From assembly GCF_014066305.1 (NCBI RefSeq), contig NW_023501037.1, positions 1,798,501-1,862,500 of the forward strand: a stretch of 64,000 nt of DNA, read 5' to 3'. This DNA is from Letharia columbiana. Its lineage: Eukaryota > Ascomycota > Lecanoromycetes > Lecanorales > Parmeliaceae. The notes beneath the pieces were generated by a model. It made no database searches. It was not told the origin of the DNA and saw nothing but the letters and a program-made list of their open reading frames with translations. This document shows, in pieces, positions 13,302 through 25,800 of this stretch (positions are counted from its first letter, which is position 1; the number at the start of each line of letters is the position of its first letter). Made by a program: the position numbers and the translations under genes.

Positions 13302-14480
13302 TATATTAATATTCTTAATATATAAAAGCTTTCTATAAAAGATATATTTATAGAGCTATAATTATAGCTCTTATTATAATATACTTCTTTTCTTTATATT
13401 TTATCTTTAATATAAAGATAATTTAATTCTATAATTAATATTACTAGTATATTAAGTATAATATAAATACTATAAAAGACTTTTTATAGCTTTCTTCTAT
13501 TAATAATTATTATATTATTTAAAACCTTTAATAGAGGCTCTCTTTTTTCTTTTCTTATAATTATATTTTAATTATAATTTATATATTTTAATAGTAGTTA
13601 AAAATTACTTCGATAGTCTTTATAGAGAAATTTAATAGCTTTAGTATAAATTATATATTTAATCTTTAATATATATAGATATAATAGTTAAATATTAGGC
13701 CAACTATATATATTAATAAACTATTTTTAAAATATTCTCGATAAAAAGTAATATATATTATTAAATACTATATTTTAAGCGAATTTATAATTTAAGGTTT
13801 TTAAGGCTTAAATAAGAATATATAGCTAAGACCGCGGTTTTCTATAAGTATTATAAAAAGCGATTTTATAACTTTCTTTTAAATTTATAAATAACTTTTC
13901 TCCTCTAAAATATATATTAATTATTATTATAACTTCTAAATTTCGAAAGATTAATAGTTTATAAATATTTATATAAGACTTAAATAAGAACGATAAGTCT
14001 AAAGATAATAAGTCTAGAAATTTATTTCTATATATTATTATTATAGATAATAATTATAAAAAATAATAGATTATATCTTTATATTATATTAGTTTAACGA
14101 ATAATTTATCTTCGCTTATATACGCTATAAAAATCTTTAATAAAGAGAGTTTTTATATAAGTAATATAATAGAGTAATAAGTATTTTCGAATAAGAGTAT
14201 AGCTTCTTTAAGTCTAGATAAATAGAAAATAAATAAATAAAAGTAATTAATATTTAATATTAAGATAAATGTAAAGAGTAATAAAGAGGAAAATCTATTT
14301 ATAGTAGACTCTCTATATTTATAATAATAAATTCTAATTATCGTCTAGTTAGCTAACGAAGTCTCGAATATATCTTAAAAAATACGCGTTCTAATACTAC
14401 TAAATTATCTTAAAGATCTTAAATCTTCTAATAATATCGATAATAAGAATTTACTATCGTAAGATAACTCTATTAAATTC

Positions 14481-14500
14481 GATGACTACGAAGAGTCATC
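14481..14500. repeat. short perfect hairpin
   Basis: GATGACT and AGTCATC form a perfect 7-bp stem around the 6-base loop ACGAAG. It lies just before the 15-bp minisatellite. No run of T follows that would suggest a terminator; role unknown. Confidence 0.75.
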
Positions 14501-14522
14501 ATTATTCTTATATATAATACTC

Positions 14523-14612
14523 TCATCTACGATATCCTTACCTACGATATCCTTACCTACGGCATTCTTATCTACGATATCCTCACCTACGATACTCTTA
14601 CCTACGCTATTC
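14523..14612 (+). repeat. 15-bp minisatellite, six copies
   Basis: Six contiguous 15-bp units of the type TTACCTACGATATCC. The unit is a whole number of codons: on the plus strand it gives an L/S-P-T-I-S pentapeptide, on the minus strand a G-K-D-I-V-type pentapeptide. It is therefore compatible with a low-complexity protein segment, though no surrounding gene is recognised. Confidence 0.9.
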
Positions 14613-16647
14613 TACGAAATAATTCTATAGTAAGATAAAAAGAATATCTTTCTACTATTTCTATATCTAATATTAAATTTATAATTCGAGAAATTAGAAT
14701 ATTTGAGAATCGACTACGTATATCTAGGGAAGGTCTTTTAGTTATAAAAGCCTTTCGTAGAGGGAGTTAATATAAAGAACGATAAGATTATAAACTTAAA
14801 TTCGATATAGATCTTATGAATAAAGCTTAATATACTAAAGCCCTGAGATCTATCGCTATATATTACTACTATAATTAATAAAAAAGTCTTTAATAGTTAT
14901 TCTAGAAAAATAGCTATTACTTTTATAAAGATAGAAGATAAAATGTTAAAGAATTAAAAGATTAGTATAATAATATTAATATAATTTTATTAATCTTATA
15001 TATACTATTCTATTAACTATTAGATTACGCGAGAAAATATTTTTTAATATAACTTATTATATAGATAAGCCCATCGAGCTTTAAAAATCGAATATCTAAA
15101 AATTATCTATATAAATAATATTTAAAAACGTTTATTATATAAATACTAGTACTCTTATTATTTCTAAAAATCTAGTTTATATTAGATCTTTATCTTTTAA
15201 AATAAATTATATAATATTTATTAATTAAAATTATTAAGGGAATATTAATAAAAAAGTAATTATAACTATATAGATAATTATAAAGTAATAATATATATAA
15301 TCTATCTTATATAATTTTAATTTAAATAAAGATAATATATATAAATTTTTTCTATTTAAGAATTAACTTTTTAAGATAAATAGTATTAATCGTTATCTTA
15401 ATATATATCTTAATTATAAATATAGTAATAATAAGAAAAAGATTATCTATCTCGACGATTAATATTATATTTAAAAAAAAATTTAATCTTTATATATCGA
15501 GTATTTAACCTCTTCGTTATCTTTATTAAACTCGAGGAGAGTTAGAGATATAATATTTTAATTATAAATATATCGAAGTATTTATAATTAAATCTTATAT
15601 ATTTATATTATATCTTCTATTTATTAATAACTTTAAGATATATAAAAATATATATAGAGTCCTTAAGATATTTTATTTAATTCTAATTTATTTAAACTAT
15701 AAGAAACATAGAAAGCTTATTAATATATTTATGATCTTATTAAAATTATATAATATAAGACTTAATAATATAATAAAAGTCTTTTATAAGTTTATTTAGA
15801 AATTAGATTATAATATAAAATTAAAAATTAATAAAGATCGAAATATAACGCTAATATAAATCTTTAATATAATATTTCTTAATAATATACTTTAATAGAT
15901 TAATAATAATAGTTTTATATAATATAGTACTCGAATAGATTATAAAACTTATTATTATTTAAAGGAAGAATAAAGAAATCTCGATTATAATATTAAAGTT
16001 AATAGTAGATATTATATTAAGATATTTAAATAGAGGAAATATATATAGAATTTAAATAATAAGATAGAATATAAGATATTTCTTTAAGATATAAGAGTGC
16101 GATTAAAGGCTTTAGTTATTACGAAACTTATATTAGCTTTAAATCTAATATAATTATAAATATATAATATACTTTATTTAAAATAAAGAAGGTTAAAATA
16201 TATTCTTTAAGATTTTTTTATAACTTTAATTTTAAATAAATATAAAAATATTATTTATTTAAAAGCGTTTTAGTAATATCGATTTTCTTCTAACTAAATA
16301 TAAATTTAAAGTCTAATATATTATATATAATCTTAATTATTAATAGAAGTAGAAAAGACGATATTATTAATCTCGTTAATACTTCGAAGTTATATTATAA
16401 TTAAATAATTTAAATTATTATTTTTTAGATAATAGAGAGTATTATAACTATTTAATCTTTATCTCTAAGAGCTATTATATGAATATTTAATTTAATTATA
16501 TAAAGTAATATTTTAATAGAAAGTTAATACTATATTGAGCTTAATACGCTATATAAATATATAATAAAGATATAAAAAATATATTAAGAGTTAATTTTAT
16601 ATATTATAATAATTAGAGAAAACTTTAATAGATAAATTATTAAAGTT

Positions 16648-16714
16648 AAAGAAGATAAAGAAGATAAAGAAGATAAAGAAGATAAAGAAGATAAAGAAGA
16701 TAAAGAAGATAAAG
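16648..16714 (+). repeat. 9-bp repeat (AAAGAAGAT)n
   Basis: About seven uninterrupted units of AAAGAAGAT. In one plus-strand frame this encodes a charged Lys-Glu-Asp repeat. The unit has no CpA or TpG and so could not be changed by RIP, which may be why it looks perfect. No surrounding gene was recognised. Confidence 0.9.
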
Positions 16715-17737
16715 AATATAAGATCTTAGAAACTATTCTATTTAATATCGTATACTTTAAATTAGAAATAGTATTAGCGAGATTAAAATTTAAAAATAAA
16801 GAATAATTATCTAAGAGTAATAAATTTCGAAAACTTCTTAATCTTCTTAATATATATATAAATCTATATCTAGTTAAAAACGCGAAGAAATATATAATAG
16901 TTATAAATTTTAATATATTAATTAATTAATTAAAGTATAAATATAATATCTTAATATAAAATATAATAGATATTAATAATTCTATAGAGTTTTTAAAGAT
17001 ATAATAAATATAGCTATATCTTTAAATCTTATAAGATATTTATTCGCTAAGAATATTATAAAATAATTATTATAACTTAATTTTATCGAGGTATAGAAAT
17101 ATAATTATTCGAAGATAATAAAGGTATTAAAGCTATTATATATTTAATATCTAATATTTATAAAAAGCTTTTTATTAATTAAAGAATAATTACTTAGCGA
17201 AAAAAACGTTAAAAGCTCTTATAATATAATAAAAGATATTAATTATTAATATCCTTATCTTTTTATAATAGGTTTTATTCTAGATATATATTTTTATATT
17301 AAGACTATTATAAATCTAATAAAGCTTTTATTGTAGTATAACTTTATTTAGTACTTAATAGCGATATATCGTTAAGACTATAAAATTCGAGTTCTTAATT
17401 TTAATATAAGAGTTTTAAAGTGATATTGAAGAATAGAATTTATAGATATATAAGTTATATATTTCTTAATCTAGATTCTACTAAAGTCTTCTATAGAAAT
17501 AATAAATATTATATATATAATGTTAATAATTATCTTTATATAGGCGATATTAAAAATAAGCTAAATTAATATTTTTCTTATATATACTAGCGAAAGAGGT
17601 ACGCGTTTTTTATTATATATATCTATTCGATAATAGAGAATAAAGACTCTATTATAAATTCGATTTTAAATCTTTCGATATATATATATAGAGGCGCGTA
17701 GTAATATATCTATAAGCTCTTAATACTAGGGGATAAG

Positions 17738-17918
17738 TATTATAATACCAGCCCCTTCGGCTATCGTATATATATCGCGTATTATCAGAGCTAGTAATTA
17801 CCAGCTATTATTAGCCACCTATTTTATATATATAAATATCCGTATATTCTATAAATTAATAATCAGTCTTTTAGTTATAATTATTCTTTCTAATATATCT
17901 AATATTCTACTTTTAATA
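17738..17918 (+). repeat. 5' LTR of TRIM copy 1
   Basis: 181 bp, gap-free alignment with the 3' LTR. About 24 positions differ, and at every one the 5' LTR has T where the 3' LTR has C, or A where it has G. Even the terminal TG has become TA. Most changes are in CpA or TpG context. Confidence 0.92.
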
Positions 17919-17930
17919 GGTTATAAGCCC
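17919..17930 (+). other. primer-binding site matching initiator tRNA-Met anticodon arm
   Basis: GGTTATAAGCCC lies directly after the 5' LTR. It is complementary, except for one base (A where G is expected), to the anticodon arm GGGCTCATAACC of initiator tRNA-Met. Drosophila copia and yeast Ty5 are known to prime from such an internal half-tRNA site. The one mismatch is a RIP-type change. The same sequence in degraded form follows the copia LTR at 48259 and occurs inverted in TRIM copy 2 (57090-57101). Confidence 0.75.
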
Positions 17931-18023
17931 GGAAGCGGGTAAGGTAGTATCGAATATCCTTGCACTTCCTAACATGGATATTAAACTAAGTCTTCGATAA
18001 TCGTTTATAAATAGATACACCTT

Positions 18024-18078
18024 ATGGCGATAGCCCATTTTTTTAGCCCGTACCCACCGACGGGAGGGCTATCGCCAT
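18024..18078 (+). other. stem-loop inside the TRIM element
   Basis: ATGGCGATAGCCC (18024-18036) and GGGCTATCGCCAT (18066-18078) form a perfect 13-bp stem. Inside its loop CCCGT and ACGGG form a second 5-bp stem around 8 bases. It lies in the 5' part of the internal region, where packaging or dimerisation signals sit in LTR elements. That role is inference. The structure is kept in copy 2. Confidence 0.85.
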
Positions 18079-18123
18079 TTAATCCCTATATAAAAAATAT
18101 CGAATTAAAATCCTTATTTTATT

Positions 18124-18330
18124 CGAGGTCCCGAAACAATACGGGCAAATCAAAAACCCTCATATCATTCCGAGGTCCCGAAACAATACGGGCAAACCAT
18201 ACAAAACCCTCATATCATTCCGAGGTCCCGAAACAATACGGGCAAACCATCAAAACCCTCAGATCATTCCGAGGTCCCGAAGCAATACGGGAAAACCCTC
18301 ATTTCATTCGAGGTCCCGAAACGGGTATCC
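18124..18330 (+). repeat. tandem repeats of 39-50 bp inside TRIM copy 1
   Basis: The block CGAGGTCCCGAAACAATACG (or a close variant) starts at 18124, 18171, 18221, 18270 and 18309, so steps are 47, 50, 49 and 39 bp. The steps are not multiples of three, so the open frame across this region does not repeat in frame and is unlikely to be a gene. Copy 2 carries about six degraded units. Confidence 0.9.
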
Positions 18331-18491
18331 AAAGCCCCGGCACTCTTCCTATTTTTCTTTATCGAGGTTTTTTATAGGTTTAACGAGGCCGGGTAAATAA
18401 TCAATCCCGAATTCAAAGCGTGGATATGAAAACCGATATGGGATACGGTGTGCTGGGGTTTAGGGAATCAGCTTCTGAGGCTGTCGGGGAG

Positions 18492-18672
18492 TGTTACAAT
18501 ACCAGCCCCTTCGGCTATCGCATACATATCGCGTATTACCAGGGCTAGTAATTACCAGCCACTATCAGCCACCTATTTTATATACATAAATATCCGTACA
18601 TCCCATGAATCAATAATCAGTCTTTCAGTCACAATTATTCTTTCTAACATGTCTGGTATCCTACTTTCAATA
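18492..18672 (+). repeat. 3' LTR of TRIM copy 1
   Basis: 181 bp from TGTTACAATACCAGCC to CTACTTTCAATA. It keeps the TG start and nearly all CpA and TpG dinucleotides, in contrast to the 5' LTR. It is the best available sequence for this LTR family. Confidence 0.93.
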
Positions 18673-19287
18673 ATAAGAGTCTATATATAATCGAGATATT
18701 GAAAGAATCTAATTAATTATATAAAGGTAAAAATAATTATATATTAGACTATATATAAAGCGTTAATTATTTATAAGATAAGTTTATATATAATAGACTT
18801 TATTTAAAATAAGTATAAGTATATAAAAGACTTAAAATAAGTATATAATAAGTTTTTAGAAAGAGATTATAATAGAAATCGATTTAAGATATTTCTAAGA
18901 TATTTCTAATATATATTAGATATATATATAGTTTAAGTTTTTAAACTCTAAATTTTTAAAAGTATTAAGAAAAGATATAAATATTTAAATAATCTTAAGA
19001 CTATTTTTCTCTAGTATTATACTAGCTAAAGACTATTTAAAAATAATTTAAATATAATATTAGAAAGATTCTATAATCGATTATAGACCGGTTATAAATC
19101 GAATCTAGACTAGCCCTATATTATCTCAATATCGTCTCGAGACTCGAGATATCTAGACTATCTACGATAATAAAATTTTAGAGTTAGACTCTATAGTACG
19201 TTATAAAGAGTATTTATTAGAATAGCGTAATGATTTTATAATTAGTTAGAGAAATAAAGTAATTACTAAACTAGTTTATTTATATAA

Positions 19288-19400
19288 TATCTACAAATCT
19301 AAAAAGTTTCTTTCCGCACGATTTCTGTCGAGTCCATACTATAAGTATAATTTAGCACGATTTAGCTTATTAAGTAGATTTTATCTATATCTAACTCTTT
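19288..19400 (+). repeat. fragment related to the 41020 insertion
   Basis: The segment with AAAGTTTCTTTCC and, further on, AGCACGATTTAG matches the start of the insertion at 41020-41468 in the same order. C-to-T and G-to-A differences and a small indel separate them. It shows that the insertion belongs to a repeat family. Its right end is not clear. Confidence 0.65.
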
Positions 19401-19543
19401 CTATTAATTTAATAACTAAATATAATAAACTTCGCGTTTAGTAAGTTAAGATAGTATTTATTCGAGTTAATTAGATTTTAAAGCGATTATAAGCTATTAA
19501 TTTAATAATATATATCTAAAAATTCGAGAAACTATACGTAAAA

Positions 19544-19800
19544 TAGATTTTTTAGATTATTTAAGTTAGATAATATTATTAATAATAATAATATTTATTA
19601 AAAGTTTAATTCGACTAATTAAATATATATTAAAGAGATTTTTAAGATTATTTAAATTAGATAATATTATTAATTATAATAATATTTATAAAAATTCTAG
19701 ATTAACTAATCTCGCTAATAATATTAATATTTATAGCGTATTTAAATTAGACGATACTACCAATTATAACGACGTCTCTAGAGTATTTAATTTAAATTAA
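19544..19800 (+). repeat. degenerate tandem repeat, about 87-bp spacing
   Basis: The block GATTATTTAARTTAGATAAT followed by ATTATTAAT-rich sequence occurs near 19544 and 19631, with a weaker third copy near 19735. In one frame it reads like a leucine-aspartate-asparagine-rich peptide repeat. Origin unknown. Confidence 0.55.
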
Positions 19801-22800
19801 ACTCGATATTCTTAAATATCTAATAGAAGTTATCGATTTAAGATTTATCGCGATATCTTATTATAATATTAATAATATTTATAATCTCTAAGATATAGAT
19901 TTTTAAATAATTAAAATTTTAAGCGCTATAGCGATATTTAATTCTTTATTAATTTTTATTTAATTCGCCTAGTAGATAAAGAGACTAACTCTCTCTATTC
20001 TATTTACTACACTATATATTCTTTATATTTTTTCTTTTTATTTAATATAACTTTATTAATTTATAAATATTTATTCTCTTTATAAGTCGTCTTTTTTTTT
20101 ATTCGCTATAATAAAGCTATAGACGATATATTAAAGTTTAATCTTTTTTATCTATTCTCTTTACTTATTAAGACGCGGAGTATTTATACTTTAAACTTAG
20201 AGAGATTTAAATTTTAGTTATTATTTATTAAATTAATTCTTTTCTATTTAATTATTTTATATATTAATTATTTCTTAATAGCCCGCGAGATTTTCTTATT
20301 ATTTTTAATTAGACTTAAATTTAATCTTTCGAATAGTTTAATATTAGCGAATTTTAATATAACTTTTTTTAAAGCGCTTATAAAGCTCGATTTCTCGATA
20401 ATATTATTTAGTAAATTCTTATATAGATTATTTAATTTAAAGAGTTTCTATATCTTTCTTATTAATTTAAAATATATCTTTAAAATATATTATTATAATA
20501 TATAATATATAATAAGCCTTTTCTATTATCTTATATCTCTCTAAAACTTCTTAATATATTTATATATTTCTAAAAAGTATTATAATTATATAAGTAGTAA
20601 AATAATAGTAAAGAGCTTATCTTCGACTTTCTTACTATTTTATTTTTTAATATAAAAATATCTAGAATTATAATTCTTTAGATTATAATAAAGGGCGGTT
20701 ATTATAAAAACTATAGTATTATCGAATAAGAATAATTAAAAATACTTACTTCTTTATTTAAATTCGAGAAATACTCTCTTATTATAGAAGAAAATTTTAT
20801 ATAATAATATAACTATTAATTAAAATAAGAAGTATTTTTTATTTTAGAGATTATTAGTTAAAGAAGCTAGTTAATTTAAATTTCATAAAATATATTATAT
20901 TTTATCTATTTTATAAATCTTAACGCGTAAATTAAAGATTAATTAATAAATCGCTAATTATCGTCTTTAAATCTTTAGATAATAACGTTATATAGATCTT
21001 AAGATAAGATTAAATAATATCTCGAATTTTCTTTATTAAAGTCGAATAAAAATCGTTTATATAGTCGAAAAGCTATATTCTTATTAGAAAGAGTTTAAAA
21101 TATTAATAATAATAATTAGTTAAGAATATTAATATCTTTCTCACCTTGAAACTTATAAATTAATTATTAATACTTCGTATAGATCGAGTATTCTTATAAA
21201 GTTATTATCTCTAATCTCTTTATATTTTAATTATTACTTAATTAAGCGCGTTAATATAATACTTTAATTAGAAACTTAGCTCTTAAAGACCTAGATATTT
21301 AAAATCTTTATTAATTATAATTATTATAAATAAGATAACTCTTATTATCTTAAATATATTAAGATACTCTTTCTTAATATTATAATCGCACTCTTTTAAT
21401 TATATTAAATTATTTTAAAACGCGATCTAACGATTATCTTTATTTAAGCTATCTTATAAAGTATAATCTATATATCTTTCTTTATTCTAATTTATTAATA
21501 ATATATAATTCGATATTATTAAAGATACTAATAAAGCTTTAAATTCTCTTATTTTATTTAATAGGCGTATCGGCGAGAGGCTTAAATAAGCTATATACTA
21601 ATAACGCGGCTTTAATATAATAGTACTTAATAATTTTATTTAACGTAATACTTTTTAATATTAAATTATTTATAGCGATTTAATTATTATTCTACTATAT
21701 TTAGAATATATACTTATTCTTATATTAAAGCTTTATATAAAATATCTTAGCTTTATTATTATAAAGACGATTTCTCTTAATAAATTATTTTTTATTTCGA
21801 CTTAATATATATTTATTAATTTAGATATTTAATTATATAATATATTCTTACTTCGCCTTATTAATTCTAATTCTTTATCGCTAATAAGAATTATTTTAAA
21901 TTTTATAGTTTATATTAGCTAGTTTATATTAATATTATTTAATTCTAGAATTAATTAATTAGTAATTAATATTACTATTTTTTATTTTAGATTTAATAAT
22001 TTTAATATTTAATCGAGGTTCGAATAAGAGTCTTTCTATTATTTTTTATTAAGATATTAGCCCGATAGAAGATATAGATTAAATAAGAATATATCGAGTT
22101 TACGACTTTTATCTTCACCTTTAACTTTAAAAGAGAAATCTTTTCTAATATTTATAATAGTATATAAAATTAAGAGAGTATCGTTAATGTTAGAGGGAGC
22201 TTTATTATATATAATAATTATAATTATTAATAACTTCTTTATCTTTTATAAATTAATAGAGTTATTTAAGAATTTATTATCGTTATAATTAGATACTATA
22301 TATATATTCTTTTTAAGCTTATATATTCTATAGCGTTTAGATAATCTAGAATCTATCTATCTATATTCTTTAACGCGTTTTTTTCTCTTATTAATCTTTT
22401 TTATTTTACTCGCTTTCTATTAATATATAATTAATAATATCTTCGTAAATAAGTAGATTATAATTTATATTTTTTATCTTCTTAATTTTCTTCTTTCTTC
22501 TAGCGTTTTTAACTCTCTTTATCGCTATTCTCTTTTTCGCGTTTTATTTTAAAGTTTTTATAATCTCTATAATTTAAATATAATAAACTTATTTAATAGA
22601 ATATAAAGTATTATAAATCTTTTATTATTATTAAAAGTTAGAATAAAATTAATACTAAACGCTAAAGATAATAATAGATAAAATATAAAAATAAATATAT
22701 TTAAATAAATAGAAAAATAAAAGAGTAAAGAGAAGTTATTAATTTAAAAAGAGGGGCTATTAATTAGCGCGTTTTTAACTTATTTAAATTAAAGCGCGTT

Positions 22801-25800
22801 AAATCTCTATTTAAATTCGACTATCTATTTAATTTAGATATTCTATTTAAATTAAATAATATTTTCGCTAATAATCTCTATTTAAATTAAATAAATTTAT
22901 TATTAATAATTAACGCTAAGTTAACTATTATCTATTATTAAATATTATTACTCTAATTATACTTCTCTATTTACTTTTCTATTCTCGAGTATTTTTCTAT
23001 AAATAATATCTATTTTAATATATATAATTATAGATTTTTTAATATAAATACTTATCGATAATAATTATTTTAATATATCGATAATATATTTTATTTTTTA
23101 AATAGCGCTATATATAAAGTTATAATTTATATAATTATCGATAATAATATTATTATAAACTTTATAACTATTAAAAATAACGTATAATTCTTTTTAATAA
23201 TTTAAAGTTATTTTATATATAATAGTATATTTCTATTATAATTAATATCGCTTTTTTATAATCTTTATTAATAAAATATAGAGATTAAATATTAGCTTTA
23301 ACGCCTTTTATATTACCTCTCTCTATTTAATAAAAATTATATATTTTTTTTAATCGAAGTCTATTAGAATATAATTTATAAAGAAAATTTATATTAGCGA
23401 ATTTTTTAGAAGTTATTTAAATTTAATATTATTAAATAACGCGAGGCGCTAGCTATATTAGAGATAAAGATCTTATATTATATAAAGTATAAAGAGATAT
23501 TTAGAGAAAGTAAAGATTATAAATTATTTTAATAAGATAAACTCTTTATATTATAGAATTTCTTAAAATTAACTAAGCTTTAGAGAATATAACGATTATA
23601 ATATAAATATCTAACTATTTCTTATATATATATATATTACAACTTTAAATCCTTTCGTTAATAGCGAGAATAATTAATTTAAACTATTATATCGCTTTAT
23701 ATATTTCTCTTAATATTTTTACTATCTTTTTCTTTTTTTAAAATAAATAATCTCTTTATATATTAATAATAATAGATATATATGAAAAATAAATACTTAT
23801 TCGCTTAATATTCTTTAACTATAAAGAATATAGAATTTTAACCTCGCTCGTATATCGATAGTGCGATTATCTTAAACTTTCGAAAATAATTAATCTTAAT
23901 ATCTTTATTATTAATACGATATATAATTCGATTTATTATAGCGTTATATACTTTATCTTCTTTTAATATATTTATAAATATATCGAAATCGATATTATTT
24001 ATCGTAATACGAATTAATATCTAAATTTTAATAATATTAAGAGGCGATATTAGCGTATTAATTATAGTTTTTTTTAAATATATATAAAAACTAGCTTAAT
24101 TAAAAATATATAATTATAATATAAAATTAATATTATTAATAGAAGTAAGTCGTTTATTTAATCGTCTATATTTATAAGCCTATATATATATATAATTAAT
24201 TTTTATAATTATATTTAATTCGTAATTATTTAATTATTTTCTTAAAATATTAGATATAAAGACTCTCGAGAAAGTATTCTTTAGTTATTTAAAGATCTCG
24301 TTAAGCTTTATTTAATTATAGAGAATATTAAACGCGCTTCTAATTAGATATCTTTTTCTTATCTCTTATTTTAAAAAGAAGCGAATCTTTTTATAGCTAG
24401 ACTCTTTTATTATTAAGTCGCGCGAGATAATTAATATTATCTAAATTCTTAAATTAATATTAATATAGAACGATTTAGATAAAGTAAATAAAGATAATAT
24501 AACACTAACTTATAAAGATTTATATTTTATATCTAAAATTAATTAAATTATAGAATTTTAAAAGAAGTAGAATAATTCTAGAGAAGAATATATTAGAAAG
24601 AATATTATAGAATTAATAAAGATTCTAATTTAGAAATAGACCTTATAAGCCGACCTTTATTTAATAAATTCTATTATATTATTTATTCTATCTATTTAAA
24701 AAATTAATTAATAATTAAATTAAATAGTTAAAGTTAAATAATATAATACGAAGTCGAATTATACTATATATTATTTAGATATTTAAAATATCTATTTAAA
24801 AATAATATATATCTTTTCTAATCCCTTTATCTACCGTATATCTAAATTATCTTATCTTTTACTTCTTTATTTATATTATTATTCTTATATCTATTATAAA
24901 TATTAATCTTTAAATTAAATATCTTTTATTTAATTTTTTTATTTAGAATCTTTTTATTTAGGCCTTATAAGTTATCTAATATTAAATTATAATTATATAT
25001 TAAAATAGTATAGAAGCTTTAGAATAATCGAGTATACTTATAAATAGCGTATTTAAAAAGATAATATAGTATTATTATATATCTAAAAACGAATTATCTC
25101 TCTTCGTATATTTCTATTTAAAATCTTATTATCGAGACTTTTTAAATTATTTAATATTAAATAATAATTATATATCTTTTTATTTTTTTATAATAGTTAT
25201 ATTACTCTCTTATTTATTTAAATATTCTATTATTTCTTTTAATTAATATCTAGATTAATAAAGCGAAAGACTCTTATTAGCGTTATATTTATATCTATAA
25301 AACGCTTAATTAAGATAAAAAAATAAGATTTATTATTATTCTTAAAAGATCGTATTATTAGACTATCGCGATTTTTAAATTAAATAATTAAAGAATATTA
25401 GAGAGTTTTATTATTTAGATACTCTTATTTAAGCTACTGCGAGCTTATTAATATTATTTAAGATTAATAAAATAGAGAAGAAGACTATATTAGAGCGATA
25501 ATTAGATTAATTATAAAGAAATTTATAAATATTATTAACTTTTTAGAATATTTATAAATATCTTTATTAAGAGTATTAATTAGCTATTTTAATATAATAA
25601 GCTTAAAAATATTTTTTATTAAGTTATATAGATAGTAATTATATATACTATCTTATAAATATTATAATTAATTCTTCTTTATATTATCTAACTTAAAAGA
25701 CTAATCGCTATTATCTAAATCTATAATAATTCTTATTATTATAATACTTAATATCGATTAGCTTTAATTAATATATTTTAAAAAATTTAAGAATATTAAA

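Larger units (their letters stand above)
13310..17732. other. RIP-degraded unassigned DNA
   Basis: Continuation of the degraded block that the MULE interrupts. No protein family recognised on either strand. It holds a perfect 7-bp hairpin, a 15-bp minisatellite and a 9-bp microsatellite (separate entries). The sequence around 14460-14870 is slightly less mutated than its surroundings. Confidence 0.5.
17738..18672 (+). mobile_element. TRIM-like small LTR element, copy 1 (complete)
   Basis: A 935-bp non-autonomous LTR element: 181-bp LTRs at 17738-17918 and 18492-18672, a primer-binding site, about 570 bp of internal DNA without a retrotransposon gene, and a GGGGAG polypurine tract (18486-18491). 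It is flanked by the 5-bp direct repeat ATAAG (17733-17737 and 18673-18677). The interior holds a strong stem-loop and five tandem units. Size and lack of coding match terminal-repeat retrotransposons in miniature. Two related copies occur at 45640-45998 and 56273-57274. The interior and 3' LTR are hardly touched by RIP. Confidence 0.92.

Noticed and set aside
14523..14612. CRISPR-like array
   Set aside because: Units are contiguous with no spacers, as in the other tandem arrays at 3528, 10830, 33727 and 46927; the host is a eukaryote.
18024..18377. 117-codon open frame inside TRIM copy 1
   Set aside because: It starts in the stem-loop and runs through tandem units whose steps (47, 50, 49, 39) are not multiples of three, and it is not kept in copy 2. 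It is open only because this copy escaped RIP.
18448..18690. 80-codon open frame over the 3' LTR of TRIM copy 1
   Set aside because: Covers the polypurine tract and LTR and ends in flanking DNA; not a plausible gene.
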